Origin: Oceanospirillales bacterium
GTDB lineage: Bacteria; Pseudomonadota; Gammaproteobacteria; Pseudomonadales; Balneatricaceae
Assembly: GCA_018223185.1 (NCBI GenBank)
Contig: JAAEYW010000005.1
Coordinates: 124,001 to 188,000 of the forward strand
DNA: 64,000 nt
Direction of reading: 5' to 3'
A program made the translations under genes and the position numbers. Numbering within the stretch: the stretch's first letter is position 1; every line of letters begins with the position of its first letter. Of this stretch, positions 50,143 through 59,100 are shown one piece after another. The notes under the pieces were generated by a model that ran no database searches, had not been told where the DNA came from, and worked only from the letters and a program-made list of their open reading frames with translations.

Positions 50143-52182
50143 ATGAAACTTAGAACGAAGTTATTTGTATTACTGACCCTGTTCGCGACAGCCTTTCTAA
50201 GCTACGTGCATCTCTATTGGTTACCTCAACTTAAAACCACCATTATTGAAATAACCGAGAAAGAGTACGAGTCTCATTTAAGGTCGGTTGCTGAAGGTCT
50301 TGTTCCGTTACTTCTGGAAGGTCAGCTGGCTAATGTGCACGAAACACTGAATGCCCTCTCCGAAGACAATGAGAACTGGATTCAACTCTCTCTGAAAACG
50401 CCACAAGGAGTAAAGCTATACCCACTGGATGACCCCAAACCATATATGGCGTCTGCTACAACAGTATTACAGGAAGTAGAGATAGGATTTATGGACCCTC
50501 CCCTGGCAATATTAACGCTGGTTTCCGACTTATCACACAAAATAAAAGTGGCGCACCAATTAGAGCAACAGCTCAGTATTGCATTATCTTTGCTTATATT
50601 TTTATTCTTTATTGGCATTGCAATCGCATTGGACATTCTGGTTCGGCGACCACTAAGGAAACTTAGCCTTGCCTCAGAAAAGCTTGCCAGTGGAGATTAC
50701 ATGGAGGCATTGCCAAAAGTCCAGAATGATGAGATTGGTTTACTTACTCAAAATTTTTCTGTGATGCGCGAAGCCCTTAAAAATCAAAATATGGATCTGA
50801 GGGGGGAGATCGATAAACACAGGCGGACTTCCGATGCACTGAAAATAGCCAAGCAGACTGCAGACTTCCAGGCGGCCCATGATTCCTTAACGGGTTTAAC
50901 TAACAGGCGGGAATTTGAACGACAGCTCTCAGATACTTTAAGTAATATTGGTAGTTCTGAAGAGATACACACTTTGTTTTATATTGACCTCGATCAGTTC
51001 AAAGTTGTCAATGATACCTGTGGCCACGTTGCAGGAGATGAACTTCTCAAACAGGTAACTGGTTTGCTAAGTCAGCAGATACGAGAACAGGATGTAATTG
51101 CTCGCTTAGGTGGTGATGAGTTCGGAATCCTTTTGAAGTACTGCGCGCGTAATGATGCATTAAAGCTCGGAAATAAAATTTGTACAGCACTCTCGTCATA
51201 TCGATTTAGCTGGAAAGACCGCGTGTTTACAATTGGCGCAAGCATTGGCGGAGTTCAAGTTGACCACAATAGCCATTCGATCGAATTATTGCTGAGTGAA
51301 GCGGACAGTGCCTGTTACATGGCGAAAGAAAAAGGGCGCAACCGGGTCCATTTTTTTTCAGAAACAGATGAAGATCTGACATCCAGAAAAGATGAGATGC
51401 TGTGGAGTAGTAAGCTTACTAAAGCACTTCAGGAGAATGCGTTTCTACTCTACGCCCAACCCATCATACCGTTACAATCCAGAGATGATGAGGGACGTTA
51501 TTCCTATGAAATTCTGCTGCGGCTTAATAATGACGGCGAACTGGTGCTACCAGGCGCATTTATTCCTGCCGCCGAGCGATATGGAATAATCTCTGAGATC
51601 GACCGCTGGGTCTTCGATGCAGTAATATTATTTCTGCTAACGCATCGTACAGAAAGTCAATTACAGTTAAATATCAACCTCTCTGGTTTATCGTTGGGGA
51701 ATATGGCGTTTTTGCGGCATATTGAAACAGTTCTCATCAGCAACCCCAGCCTCGCATCAATGTTGTGCTTTGAAGTAACGGAATCTGAAGCAGTCCGGAA
51801 TTTGACCCATGCGCGTTATTTTATCGACTGTTTAAGGCAACTCGGATGCAGTTTTGCTTTAGATGATTTTGGGACAGGCATGTGCTCTTTCAACTACCTT
51901 AAAAATCTGCCTGTCGATTATCTTAAGATTGATGGTAGTTTTGTGCGAGAAGTGACCGCGGAGACCGTAGATAGGATTACCGTTAAAGCTATCAACGAAA
52001 TAGGCGTTGCTATGGGAATGAAAATCGTTGCCGAATGTGTTGAGAGCGAGGCAGTGAAAATCACCCTGGAAAAGATAGGCATCACTTATGGTCAGGGTTA
52101 TCACTTGGGAAAACCTGCACCACTAACTGAGATTAAGCACTTCATACATGTTGAATCAAACATAGCATTTCTGGATGATTAG
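50143..52182 (+). CDS. Membrane HAMP-GGDEF-EAL protein (cyclic di-GMP synthesis/breakdown)
   Basis: The 679-residue product has membrane helix 1 (about 5-25), a periplasmic domain of about 115 residues, helix 2 (about 143-165), HAMP (about 166-220), GGDEF (about 245-405) and EAL (about 425-670). The GGDEF active site is intact (ARLGGDEFG) with the I-site RxxD (REQD) five residues before it. The EAL signature reads EIL, but the other catalytic residues are present: the N of NINLSG, FEVTES, LDDFGTG, LKIDG, AECVES and YGQGYHLG. It could therefore do both reactions. It is in a probable operon with the PhnD-like gene. Base composition is AT-rich, with E5 some 150 bases past its stop on the opposite strand. 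Confidence 0.92.
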   Translation: MKLRTKLFVLLTLFATAFLSYVHLYWLPQLKTTIIEITEKEYESHLRSVAEGLVPLLLEGQLANVHETLNALSEDNENWIQLSLKTPQGVKLYPLDDPKPYMASATTVLQEVEIGFMDPPLAILTLVSDLSHKIKVAHQLEQQLSIALSLLIFLFFIGIAIALDILVRRPLRKLSLASEKLASGDYMEALPKVQNDEIGLLTQNFSVMREALKNQNMDLRGEIDKHRRTSDALKIAKQTADFQAAHDSLTGLTNRREFERQLSDTLSNIGSSEEIHTLFYIDLDQFKVVNDTCGHVAGDELLKQVTGLLSQQIREQDVIARLGGDEFGILLKYCARNDALKLGNKICTALSSYRFSWKDRVFTIGASIGGVQVDHNSHSIELLLSEADSACYMAKEKGRNRVHFFSETDEDLTSRKDEMLWSSKLTKALQENAFLLYAQPIIPLQSRDDEGRYSYEILLRLNNDGELVLPGAFIPAAERYGIISEIDRWVFDAVILFLLTHRTESQLQLNINLSGLSLGNMAFLRHIETVLISNPSLASMLCFEVTESEAVRNLTHARYFIDCLRQLGCSFALDDFGTGMCSFNYLKNLPVDYLKIDGSFVREVTAETVDRITVKAINEIGVAMGMKIVAECVESEAVKITLEKIGITYGQGYHLGKPAPLTEIKHFIHVESNIAFLDD

Positions 52183-52327
52183 CACAGTTTCTTAAACACC
52201 AATTAAATTATTCTGTATGAGCAACAAGCAGGTCTGATTCTGGCACGAAACAGGCAGACCAGATATTTACTCGCTACAGACTAGCACACACCCTCAGTCA
52301 GCAATTCTTGATTACGGCGTTTCTTTC

Positions 52328-52372
52328 GAGCAACTAGCCAGCCGCGCAGTGGTGATCCAGCCACTGCCCTTA
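52328..52372 (-). repeat. Partial three-hairpin repeat element E5
   Basis: It starts just after the epmA stop codon, on the epmA sense strand. CCAC-TGC-GCGG with flanking GC resembles hairpin 1 of E1, and TGGCTAGTTGCTCG resembles the conserved linkers. An alternative stem, CAGTGG with CCACTG (52362-52367 and 52348-52353), overlaps it. The other hairpins are absent, so it is a remnant or a short form. Confidence 0.5.
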
Positions 52373-53344
52373 TCACGCCCGGTCAAACGGCAGTGCGATC
52401 ACTTCACTAATCCGTTCAGTACCGATAGCCAGCATGACTAATCTGTCCAGTCCCATCGCCACTCCCGCGCACTCAGGCATGCCGTTTTCCAGCGCGTCCA
52501 CCAGCAAGCTGTCTGTAGGCCTGACGGGCAACCCTTCGCTCTGGCGCTGGGCGATATCCTGCTGAAAACGACGCGCCTGTTCCGCCGCATCAGTGAGTTC
52601 ATAGTAACCGTTAGCCAGTTCGACGCCGGCCACAAACAGCTCAAAACGACAAGCGACCGGCACTCCTTCGGCGCTGACTGCAGTGCGAGCCAGAGCCGCC
52701 TGACTGGCGGGATAATCGTAAACAAATACCGCGCCTTTATCGGCCAGCTGCGGTTCGATCAGATGTGACATCAGCAGATTCAGCCAGTTATCCCGGTTTT
52801 CATCCTCCATCTCAACGTCTATGTGCTGGCGGGTTATTGCTGCCAGTTCGGTAACCGTTACCGCTTGCAGGTCAATTTTAAGATAGTGCCGGAAGAGTTC
52901 GGCATAGCTGATGCGCTGAAACCCGCTGATACCGATTACCGGCCCCACCAGCGCTTCAACCTCATCCATCAGCTGATGGTGATCAAAGCCGGGGCGATAC
53001 CACTCCAGCATGGTAAATTCAGGGTTATGGCGGCGGCCACACTCACCGTTGCGGAACGCTTTACAGATCTGATAGATGGCACCGCTGCCTGATGCCAGCA
53101 GACGCTTCATCGCATACTCAGGTGAACTTTGCAGATAACGGATCTGTTCCTGTTGTCCGGGCAGGGGGTGGTAGCGACACTCAATGGTATCGATATAAGG
53201 GTCACTCACCGCCGCCGAAGTCATGAGGGGGGTTTCCACCTCCATCACATTATGTCCGGCAAAAAAACCACGGATCCGGGCAAAAATTTCCGCCCGCTTA
53301 CGCAGATTCTCTATCGGCGCTGTCGCCTGCCACAATTCACTCAT
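52373..53344 (-). CDS. epmA: EF-P--(R)-beta-lysine ligase EpmA
   Basis: EpmA (GenX, PoxA, YjeA) is a lysyl-tRNA synthetase relative that attaches (R)-beta-lysine to Lys34 of EF-P instead of to tRNA. The 323-residue product is the catalytic core alone, without the anticodon-binding domain, as expected. Class II motifs are visible: motif 2 FRNGECGRRHNPEFTMLEWYR, the ELANGYYELTDA region and motif 3 GVAMGLDRLVML. It starts with ATG at 53344. The efp gene lies upstream on the same strand and epmB beyond, so all three modification genes are together. The space before it is filled by a 51-bp tandem repeat. Confidence 0.95.
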   Translation of the reverse strand: MSELWQATAPIENLRKRAEIFARIRGFFAGHNVMEVETPLMTSAAVSDPYIDTIECRYHPLPGQQEQIRYLQSSPEYAMKRLLASGSGAIYQICKAFRNGECGRRHNPEFTMLEWYRPGFDHHQLMDEVEALVGPVIGISGFQRISYAELFRHYLKIDLQAVTVTELAAITRQHIDVEMEDENRDNWLNLLMSHLIEPQLADKGAVFVYDYPASQAALARTAVSAEGVPVACRFELFVAGVELANGYYELTDAAEQARRFQQDIAQRQSEGLPVRPTDSLLVDALENGMPECAGVAMGLDRLVMLAIGTERISEVIALPFDRA

Positions 53345-53390
53345 CAGAGATCACTCGTCAATATAAACCACCGCTCCTGCGCTTTCATAT

Positions 53391-53505
53391 ACGTCCTGTA
53401 CATCGCCACGCCTGTGCATCCCTGCGTTCGCGGCATACCGTACGTCCTGTACATCGCCGCTCCTGTGCATCCCTGCACTCGCGGCATACCGTACGTCCTG
53501 TACAT
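53391..53505. repeat. 51-bp tandem repeat, 2.25 copies
   Basis: Unit 1 (53391-53441) and unit 2 (53442-53492) differ at four positions. A third unit stops after 13 bases, where the efp terminator begins. The bases just before unit 1 (CCGCTCCTG) look like a further degenerate copy. Each unit holds two small inverted repeats, GTAC-GTCCT-GTAC at the junctions and GTGCA-TCCC-TGCAC in unit 2. Because 51 is a multiple of three, frames stay open on both strands, giving chance peptides with a 17-residue period. Confidence 0.9.
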
Positions 53506-53530
53506 AAAAATGACAGCCGAGGCTGTCATT
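53506..53530 (-). terminator. Rho-independent terminator after efp
   Basis: AATGACAGCC and GGCTGTCATT pair around a two-base centre and end in a T run on the minus strand. It lies about 90 bases past the efp stop and directly abuts the tandem repeat. Confidence 0.85.
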
Positions 53531-53553
53531 TATCATCTGAAACTCATTGGAGT

Positions 53554-53588
53554 GCGTTATAAACGCAGTGAGAACCGGTTTATAACGC
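53554..53588. repeat. 11-bp perfect inverted repeat in the efp 3' region
   Basis: GCGTTATAAAC and GTTTATAACGC flank a 13-base loop, 35 bases after the efp stop and before its terminator. It could be a palindromic protein site or an mRNA stem. Confidence 0.7.
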
Positions 53589-53622
53589 AGTTATCACAGG
53601 CGCATTAGCATTCGAACAATGT

Positions 53623-54186
53623 TTAAGCGCGGGACACATACTCGCCACTGCGCGTATCGATCTTCAGCACATCGCCCCGTTCGATAAACAGCGGGACGCG
53701 TACAACAGCACCGGACTGCAGTGTTGCCGGCTTAGAACCGCCCTGCGCAGTATCGCCTTTCAGGCCGGGATCAGTTTCAGTGACTTCCAGCTCAACAAAG
53801 TTTGGCGGTGTCACAGAGATAGGGTTGTTATTCCACAGGGTAACCTGACACTTATCCTGCTCTTTCAGCCACAGGTGAGCATCGCCAATTGCGGTTTTAT
53901 CGGCTGCCACCTGCTCATAGCTTTGCGGGTCCATGAAGTGCCACATCTCACCATCGCAGTAGAGATATTCCATATCGGTATCCATGACATCAGCACTTTC
54001 AGCCGTTTCGTTCGACTTAAAGGTACGTTCCCAGGTGCGCCCGGTCATCAGGTTTTTCAGTTTAACGCGGGTGAAAGCCTGACCTTTACCGGGTTTCACG
54101 AATTCAACATCGACCATTGAGCAAGGATCACCCTCGATCATCACTTTCAGGCCGTTTTTAAACTGGTTGGATGGGTAATTTGCCAT
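53623..54186 (-). CDS. efp: Translation elongation factor P
   Basis: EF-P rescues ribosomes stalled at polyproline. The 187-residue product has the KOW-like domain I and two OB domains. The loop PGKGQAF places the modified residue exactly at Lys34, the E. coli position, and the C-terminal [17 protein letters not shown] is typical. The ATG at 54186 gives [14 protein letters not shown]; the upstream in-frame residues are not family sequence. It is divergent from epmB. With epmA and epmB flanking it, lysylation of Lys34 is strongly expected (inference from gene content). Confidence 0.98.
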   Translation of the reverse strand: MANYPSNQFKNGLKVMIEGDPCSMVDVEFVKPGKGQAFTRVKLKNLMTGRTWERTFKSNETAESADVMDTDMEYLYCDGEMWHFMDPQSYEQVAADKTAIGDAHLWLKEQDKCQVTLWNNNPISVTPPNFVELEVTETDPGLKGDTAQGGSKPATLQSGAVVRVPLFIERGDVLKIDTRSGEYVSRA

Positions 54187-54244
54187 ATTGATCTCGAAAT
54201 AGATTAGACTCAGGTGAACAGTAGCCACCGCAAAATTGACACAC

Positions 54245-54272
54245 ATTCTACTTGAAAGGAGAATGCGAGCAA
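54245..54272 (-). promoter_or_regulatory. Probable sigma-70 promoter of efp
   Basis: On the minus strand TTGCTC (54267-54272), a 16-base spacer and TAGAAT (54245-54250) give a start near 54238, about 50 bases before efp. The divergent epmB ATG is only 25 bases away on the other side. Confidence 0.45.
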
Positions 54273-54296
54273 ATTTTCCAGCGAAATTATTCTAAT

Positions 54297-55316
54297 ATGA
54301 ACTCATCTATTCAGCTGCCGGATACCTGGCAGACCCTCCTCAGTCAAACACTGGAGAGTCCGGAAGCCTTAATTCGCTATCTCGAGCTGCCTGATTCTTT
54401 GCTGGCAGGTGCTAACCGCGCCAGTCTTGAGTTTGCCATGCGTATCCCCCGCCCCTGGCTGGAGCGCATTGAAAAAGGCAACCCGGATGATCCCCTGCTG
54501 CGTCAGGTTCTGCCACTGAGTGAGGAACTGGATGATGTCCCCGGATTTACGCGGGATCCGCTGGAGGAGATGCACAGCAATCCGGTTGACGGTCTGATTC
54601 ATAAATACAAAGGCCGGGTACTGGTGATTCTGACCGGTGCCTGCGCGATCAACTGCCGCTACTGTTTTCGGCGTCACTTTCCCTACGCTGAAAACCGTCT
54701 TGGGCCACAACAGTGGCAGAAGATTCTCGACTACATTGCGGCAGATACTACAATCACCGAGGTTATCTTCTCCGGTGGCGATCCATTGGTTTCCAGCGAC
54801 TCGCGCTTAAAACAACTGATCACTGACCTTGAGCAGATTCCTCACCTGACCCGTCTGCGTATTCACAGCCGGTTGCCGGTCGTACTGCCCCAGCGAATCA
54901 CCGGCTCTTTCATCAGTGTACTCAGCCAGACGCGCCTTAAGGTGGTGACCGTGATCCACAGTAACCACCCTCAGGAACTGGATAGCCACGTTGCCGCAGC
55001 GATGCAGCGGCTGACACAGGCGGGTATTACAGTGCTGAATCAGGCGGTACTTCTGCGTGGTATTAACGACAGTGTCACCACGTTGAAAAAGCTCAGTGAG
55101 GAGCTATTCAATATCGGTGTGCTTCCCTACTACCTGTTTACCTTTGACCCGGTTAAAGGTGCGGCACATTTTGATCTGCCGGACGATGAAGCCAGACAAC
55201 TGTTACGGCAGCTACAGGATCAGCTACCGGGCTACCTGGTCCCCAGACTGGCCCGTGAAATTCCGGGACGGGGCGCTAAAACGCTGTTGCTTGCCGATCA
55301 GGAATCAAAAATATGA
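54297..55316 (+). CDS. epmB: EF-P-modifying lysine 2,3-aminomutase EpmB
   Basis: EpmB (YjeK) is a radical-SAM, PLP-dependent mutase that turns L-lysine into (R)-beta-lysine for EpmA. The 339-residue product has the cluster motif CAINCRYCFRRHFPYAEN, the EVIFSGGDPL motif, LRIHSRLPVVLP, and the PLP lysine in the C-terminal FDPVKGAAHFDLPD segment. The ATG at 54297 gives the E. coli length (342) but has no evident ribosome-binding site; a TTG at 54252 is an unlikely alternative. It is divergent from efp, and its stop overlaps the next gene by four bases. Confidence 0.95.
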   Translation: MNSSIQLPDTWQTLLSQTLESPEALIRYLELPDSLLAGANRASLEFAMRIPRPWLERIEKGNPDDPLLRQVLPLSEELDDVPGFTRDPLEEMHSNPVDGLIHKYKGRVLVILTGACAINCRYCFRRHFPYAENRLGPQQWQKILDYIAADTTITEVIFSGGDPLVSSDSRLKQLITDLEQIPHLTRLRIHSRLPVVLPQRITGSFISVLSQTRLKVVTVIHSNHPQELDSHVAAAMQRLTQAGITVLNQAVLLRGINDSVTTLKKLSEELFNIGVLPYYLFTFDPVKGAAHFDLPDDEARQLLRQLQDQLPGYLVPRLAREIPGRGAKTLLLADQESKI

Positions 55317-56125
55317 ACGCAGACACAAAACAGGGGCAGCTACAGACGGTATTACTGTTTATCGCTGCTCTGATGTTCGGCTTTGGCGCACTGGTTCAGA
55401 TCGCTGATCAGCGTGATCAGACAGAGACCCCGGTGGTCTACAAGTCCTTACAGACACCCGCAGATATTGTTCATCTGACTAACCCCGTTGAACCCGTAGC
55501 CTACACCTCGGTGGTGTCACTGGCGAAACTGCCGGTGGCTGATAAGAAACAACGCTTTATAGCACTGTTACTGCCTGCCATTCTGATCAGCAAACAACAT
55601 CTGCAACAGCAGAGAGAGAGGCTCGCTCAGTTACTATCAAAATCCAGTCTCACAACCGATGAACAGGCCTGGCTGGATCAGCTAAAGGCGAACTACGATA
55701 CAGACTCTCCCGCAGAACTGCGCAAGCGGATGATCGGCTTGCCAAACAGCCTGATACTGGCCCAGGCAGCCATTGAAACCGGCTGGGGAAGTTCACGTTT
55801 TTTCGTGCAGGCAAACAATGTGTTTGGTGTCTGGTCGTTTGACCCGACAGAAGAGCGCATTATGGCGAGCCAATTGCGGGATGGTAAAGCGGTCTATGTC
55901 AGGCGCTACGGCTCGTTACTCGGTGCGATTGAGGATTATTTTCTGACACTGGGACGCGGCGGCGCTTATGCCGAACTGCGTCAGGCCGCCCGACACACTC
56001 AGGACAGCCTTGAGCTGATACAACACCTGCACCGCTACAGTGAACTCGGAAATGACTACGTAGAACGGTTGAACGCTATGATCCGGCATAATCGCTTAAA
56101 ACAATACGATAGCTATCAGCTGTAA
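55313..56125 (+). CDS. Bax-like glucosaminidase-domain protein
   Basis: A 270-residue protein with one N-terminal membrane anchor (about 12-30) and a C-terminal glucosaminidase domain (about 145-262) of the Bax/FlgJ type, expected to cut the glycan strand of peptidoglycan. The active-site glutamate is in LILAQAAIETGWGSSRF, followed by ANNVFGVWSF and RYGSLLGAIEDYFLTLGRG, as in E. coli Bax. The start codon overlaps the epmB stop (ATGA), so it is translated together with epmB, though no functional link is known to me. The role in wall turnover is inferred from the domain. Confidence 0.88.
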   Translation: MNADTKQGQLQTVLLFIAALMFGFGALVQIADQRDQTETPVVYKSLQTPADIVHLTNPVEPVAYTSVVSLAKLPVADKKQRFIALLLPAILISKQHLQQQRERLAQLLSKSSLTTDEQAWLDQLKANYDTDSPAELRKRMIGLPNSLILAQAAIETGWGSSRFFVQANNVFGVWSFDPTEERIMASQLRDGKAVYVRRYGSLLGAIEDYFLTLGRGGAYAELRQAARHTQDSLELIQHLHRYSELGNDYVERLNAMIRHNRLKQYDSYQL

Positions 56126-56173
56126 ATCCAGACCGTCTCAGCCCCTCAACCGGACAGAGAAAACAGGTGAGTG

Positions 56174-59100
56174 TCAGCGATCATCCTCTCGGCTAACCTG
56201 CTGTAACAGCGTATCCAGAGGCTCAGGCAGACCCAGCCCGTAGCCCTGCCCATAATCGACACCGATCTCACGCAACATCTCACATATCTCATCATTCTCA
56301 ACAAACTCAGCGATAGTGGTTTTGCCCATCACATGGCCAATATCGTTGATCGACTTAACCATCGCCAGATCCAGCTCATCATCCAGAATCCCTTTAACAA
56401 ACAGGCCATCAATCTTGAGATTTTCGACCGGCAGGTTTTTCAGGTACGCAAAGGATGAGAGCCCGCTGCCAAAGTCATCCAGTGAAAACTGACAACCGTA
56501 TGCCTTCAGTGCAGTAATAAACCGCTGGGCTTCAACAAGGTTAGCGATAGCCGAGGTTTCAGTAATCTCAAACTTAACTTTGTATGGCAGTAACGAAGAG
56601 CTTTCCAGATGCTTAATAATGGCCTCTTTAATACGCGGATCGCCCAGACTGCCACCCGACAGATTAATCCCACAGCAACCAAAATACTGACTGAACTGAG
56701 TAAAGTTACGATCCAGCCACTGGAAAGCGTTACTCACCACCCATTCATCAATCCGCCCGGCCAGTTGATAACGTTCAGCCGCGGGCAAAAAAGCCCCCGG
56801 AGGAACGATATTGCCTTCGCGGTCCTTCATCCGTAACAACAGTTCCACATCAGGTTTCAGCTGAGGATTCTGTAACGGCACAATCACCTGCCCATAGAGC
56901 AGAAAACGGTTTTCCTCGAGCGCAGCATTAATCTCTGATACCCAGTGCATCTCGCCTTCACGCCGGACCAGCATCTCATTCTCCGGAGTATATAGATGCA
57001 CCCGGTTACGCCCCGCATCCTTAGCGGTATAGCAGGCAGAGTCGGCCTGTTTAAGGGTTTCAGTTAAATTAACCGAGTGCTCATTAATTGCCACCACACC
57101 GATACTGACACCGATATTGAATGCCTGTTGCTCCCAGCAAAACTTAAACTCGGCGATGCCATCACGGACACTTTCAGCGACAACCTCAGCTTTTTCGAGG
57201 GGACAGTTCTGCAGCAGAATACCAAACTCATCCCCTCCCAGACGGGCAAGTGTATCGTTAGACCTTACCCTGCTCTGCAGTAATGTCGACACCTGCCGCA
57301 ATAGCTCATCACCCGCAACGTGACCGCAGGTATCATTAACGACTTTAAACTGATCCAGATCGAGAAAACAGAAAGCATGCTGACAGCCGGGATGACGCTG
57401 ATTCTGAAACAGAGCTTCCAGACGTATTTCAAATTCACGCCGGTTAATCAGTCCGGTCAGCTGATCATGACTGGCATGGTAGCTGATCTGTTCAGTGAAC
57501 AACCGGTTTTCAGTAATATCCTGCAGGGTGACTACATAGTTTGTCAGCACCCCGTGAACATCATAGATAGGGGCAATGTTAACCTCTGCCCAGTAATGCT
57601 CGTCTGACTTTTTCCGGTTAACAATCTCTCCGCGCCAGTTTGGATTTTTAGCCAGCTCAGGCCATATATCACCATAAGAGACCGCCCCCTCCCGGGCAAA
57701 GTGAAGCATACGAATACTCTGCCCCACGACATCCTCAGGAACAAACCCGGTTTCTTCGGTAAATTTAGGACTGGAATACTCGATCTCGCCATCCGGAAGC
57801 GTAATCAGCACCATATTCGGACTGAACTCTACCGCTTTGGATACTTTAACCAGTGCCTGCTCTGTCCTGCCGCGTTCTTCAACTTCGTACTGCAACGAAG
57901 CCGTTTTTTCCTTTACCAACTGACTGATACGCAAGGTACGACCCGTAAGGGAGAGCAACCAGCCGTCAAGCAGGGCGGCAAACAGCATCCCCCCCAGCAA
58001 AACAATCCAGCTGCTCCACTGAGAAAAATTCGCAAAAAAGCCAGGTTTTGCCCGGTACTCAAACTGATAGACCCTTCCGCCCGACAAATATTCCTTAATC
58101 CAGATCAGAGACTCATAACCATTATTATGATCTAAACCGGAAGCGTATATCTGCTGTTTTTCAGCAGTATCATCAAAAGCCTCAACAGCGATCTGCTCTG
58201 CCAGTTCTGCGCGCTCTTTCAGCACATAATTCATAAAGTCGCCCACCCGGTAAACCGCCGCAACCACCCCTTCATCAGACAATCCCAGGTCAACGCCGCC
58301 ATGCTTAACCTGCAGATATGCAACAATACCTTTCTGCTCTCCCGCTTCCTGAATCAATTTTACCGGGGCAGTAAATGCCACACCGTTTTGTCTGCGTGCC
58401 CGCTGCAGGGCTTCCATTGCCAGCGGATTGCTAATCACATTAAAACCAAAAGCCCGTTCATTCTCGGCAAATGGCTCAACATAGGTAACCGGGTAGTAAA
58501 AGTCTCTCTCAGGTGCCGTTAACAGGACACCATTCTCACCCTGCTCAACAATTCGCAAAGGGACAGCAGAGGTTCTTTCATATTCAGACCGTTTATCGTC
58601 AGGAATCCGGGGAATCCATTCCAGCGCCTGTATTTCAGGATAACGTTGCAGCATATGCTGAGTGAAACTGTAAAAATCAGCTGCATCTATGTGAGAACTG
58701 CTCAGGAACAGACTGCGTAAAGAGTAAAGCACCTCGACTCCGCCATCCAATCGCGCCTCCATATTGGAATGCAATTGCTCCGCCTGCTGATTAAACTTCA
58801 GGGTTCGTTCCTGTGTTTCATAGTTTTTGCTTATTAAAAACAGGACAACAATCACGATCAGTATGCCCGCCATCGGTAGCACGATGGCCCACTTCCGGGT
58901 ATATAAAGTGCTCTTCTGGTTGGCAAACAGGGCCAGCAACATTGGTGCAACAACAATGGCACCGATGCTGTCACCAATCCACCAGGTCAGCCAGCTGACA
59001 AAAAATTGTTGACCGCTAATAATGTCAAATGAAAGGAGTGTAATGATAGCCATCAGGCTCGATCCAAGCGAAGCCAGAGGCCCGATAATAAGCAGAAAAA

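Noticed and set aside
53391-53505. Possible CRISPR array
   Set aside because: The units are directly joined, with no spacers between repeats, there are only about two copies, and no cas genes are near.
53344-53608. Reading frames on both strands across the 51-bp repeat with a 17-residue period
   Set aside because: They exist because the unit is a multiple of three with no stops. They have no ribosome-binding site, and their ends run into the efp terminator or the epmA start.
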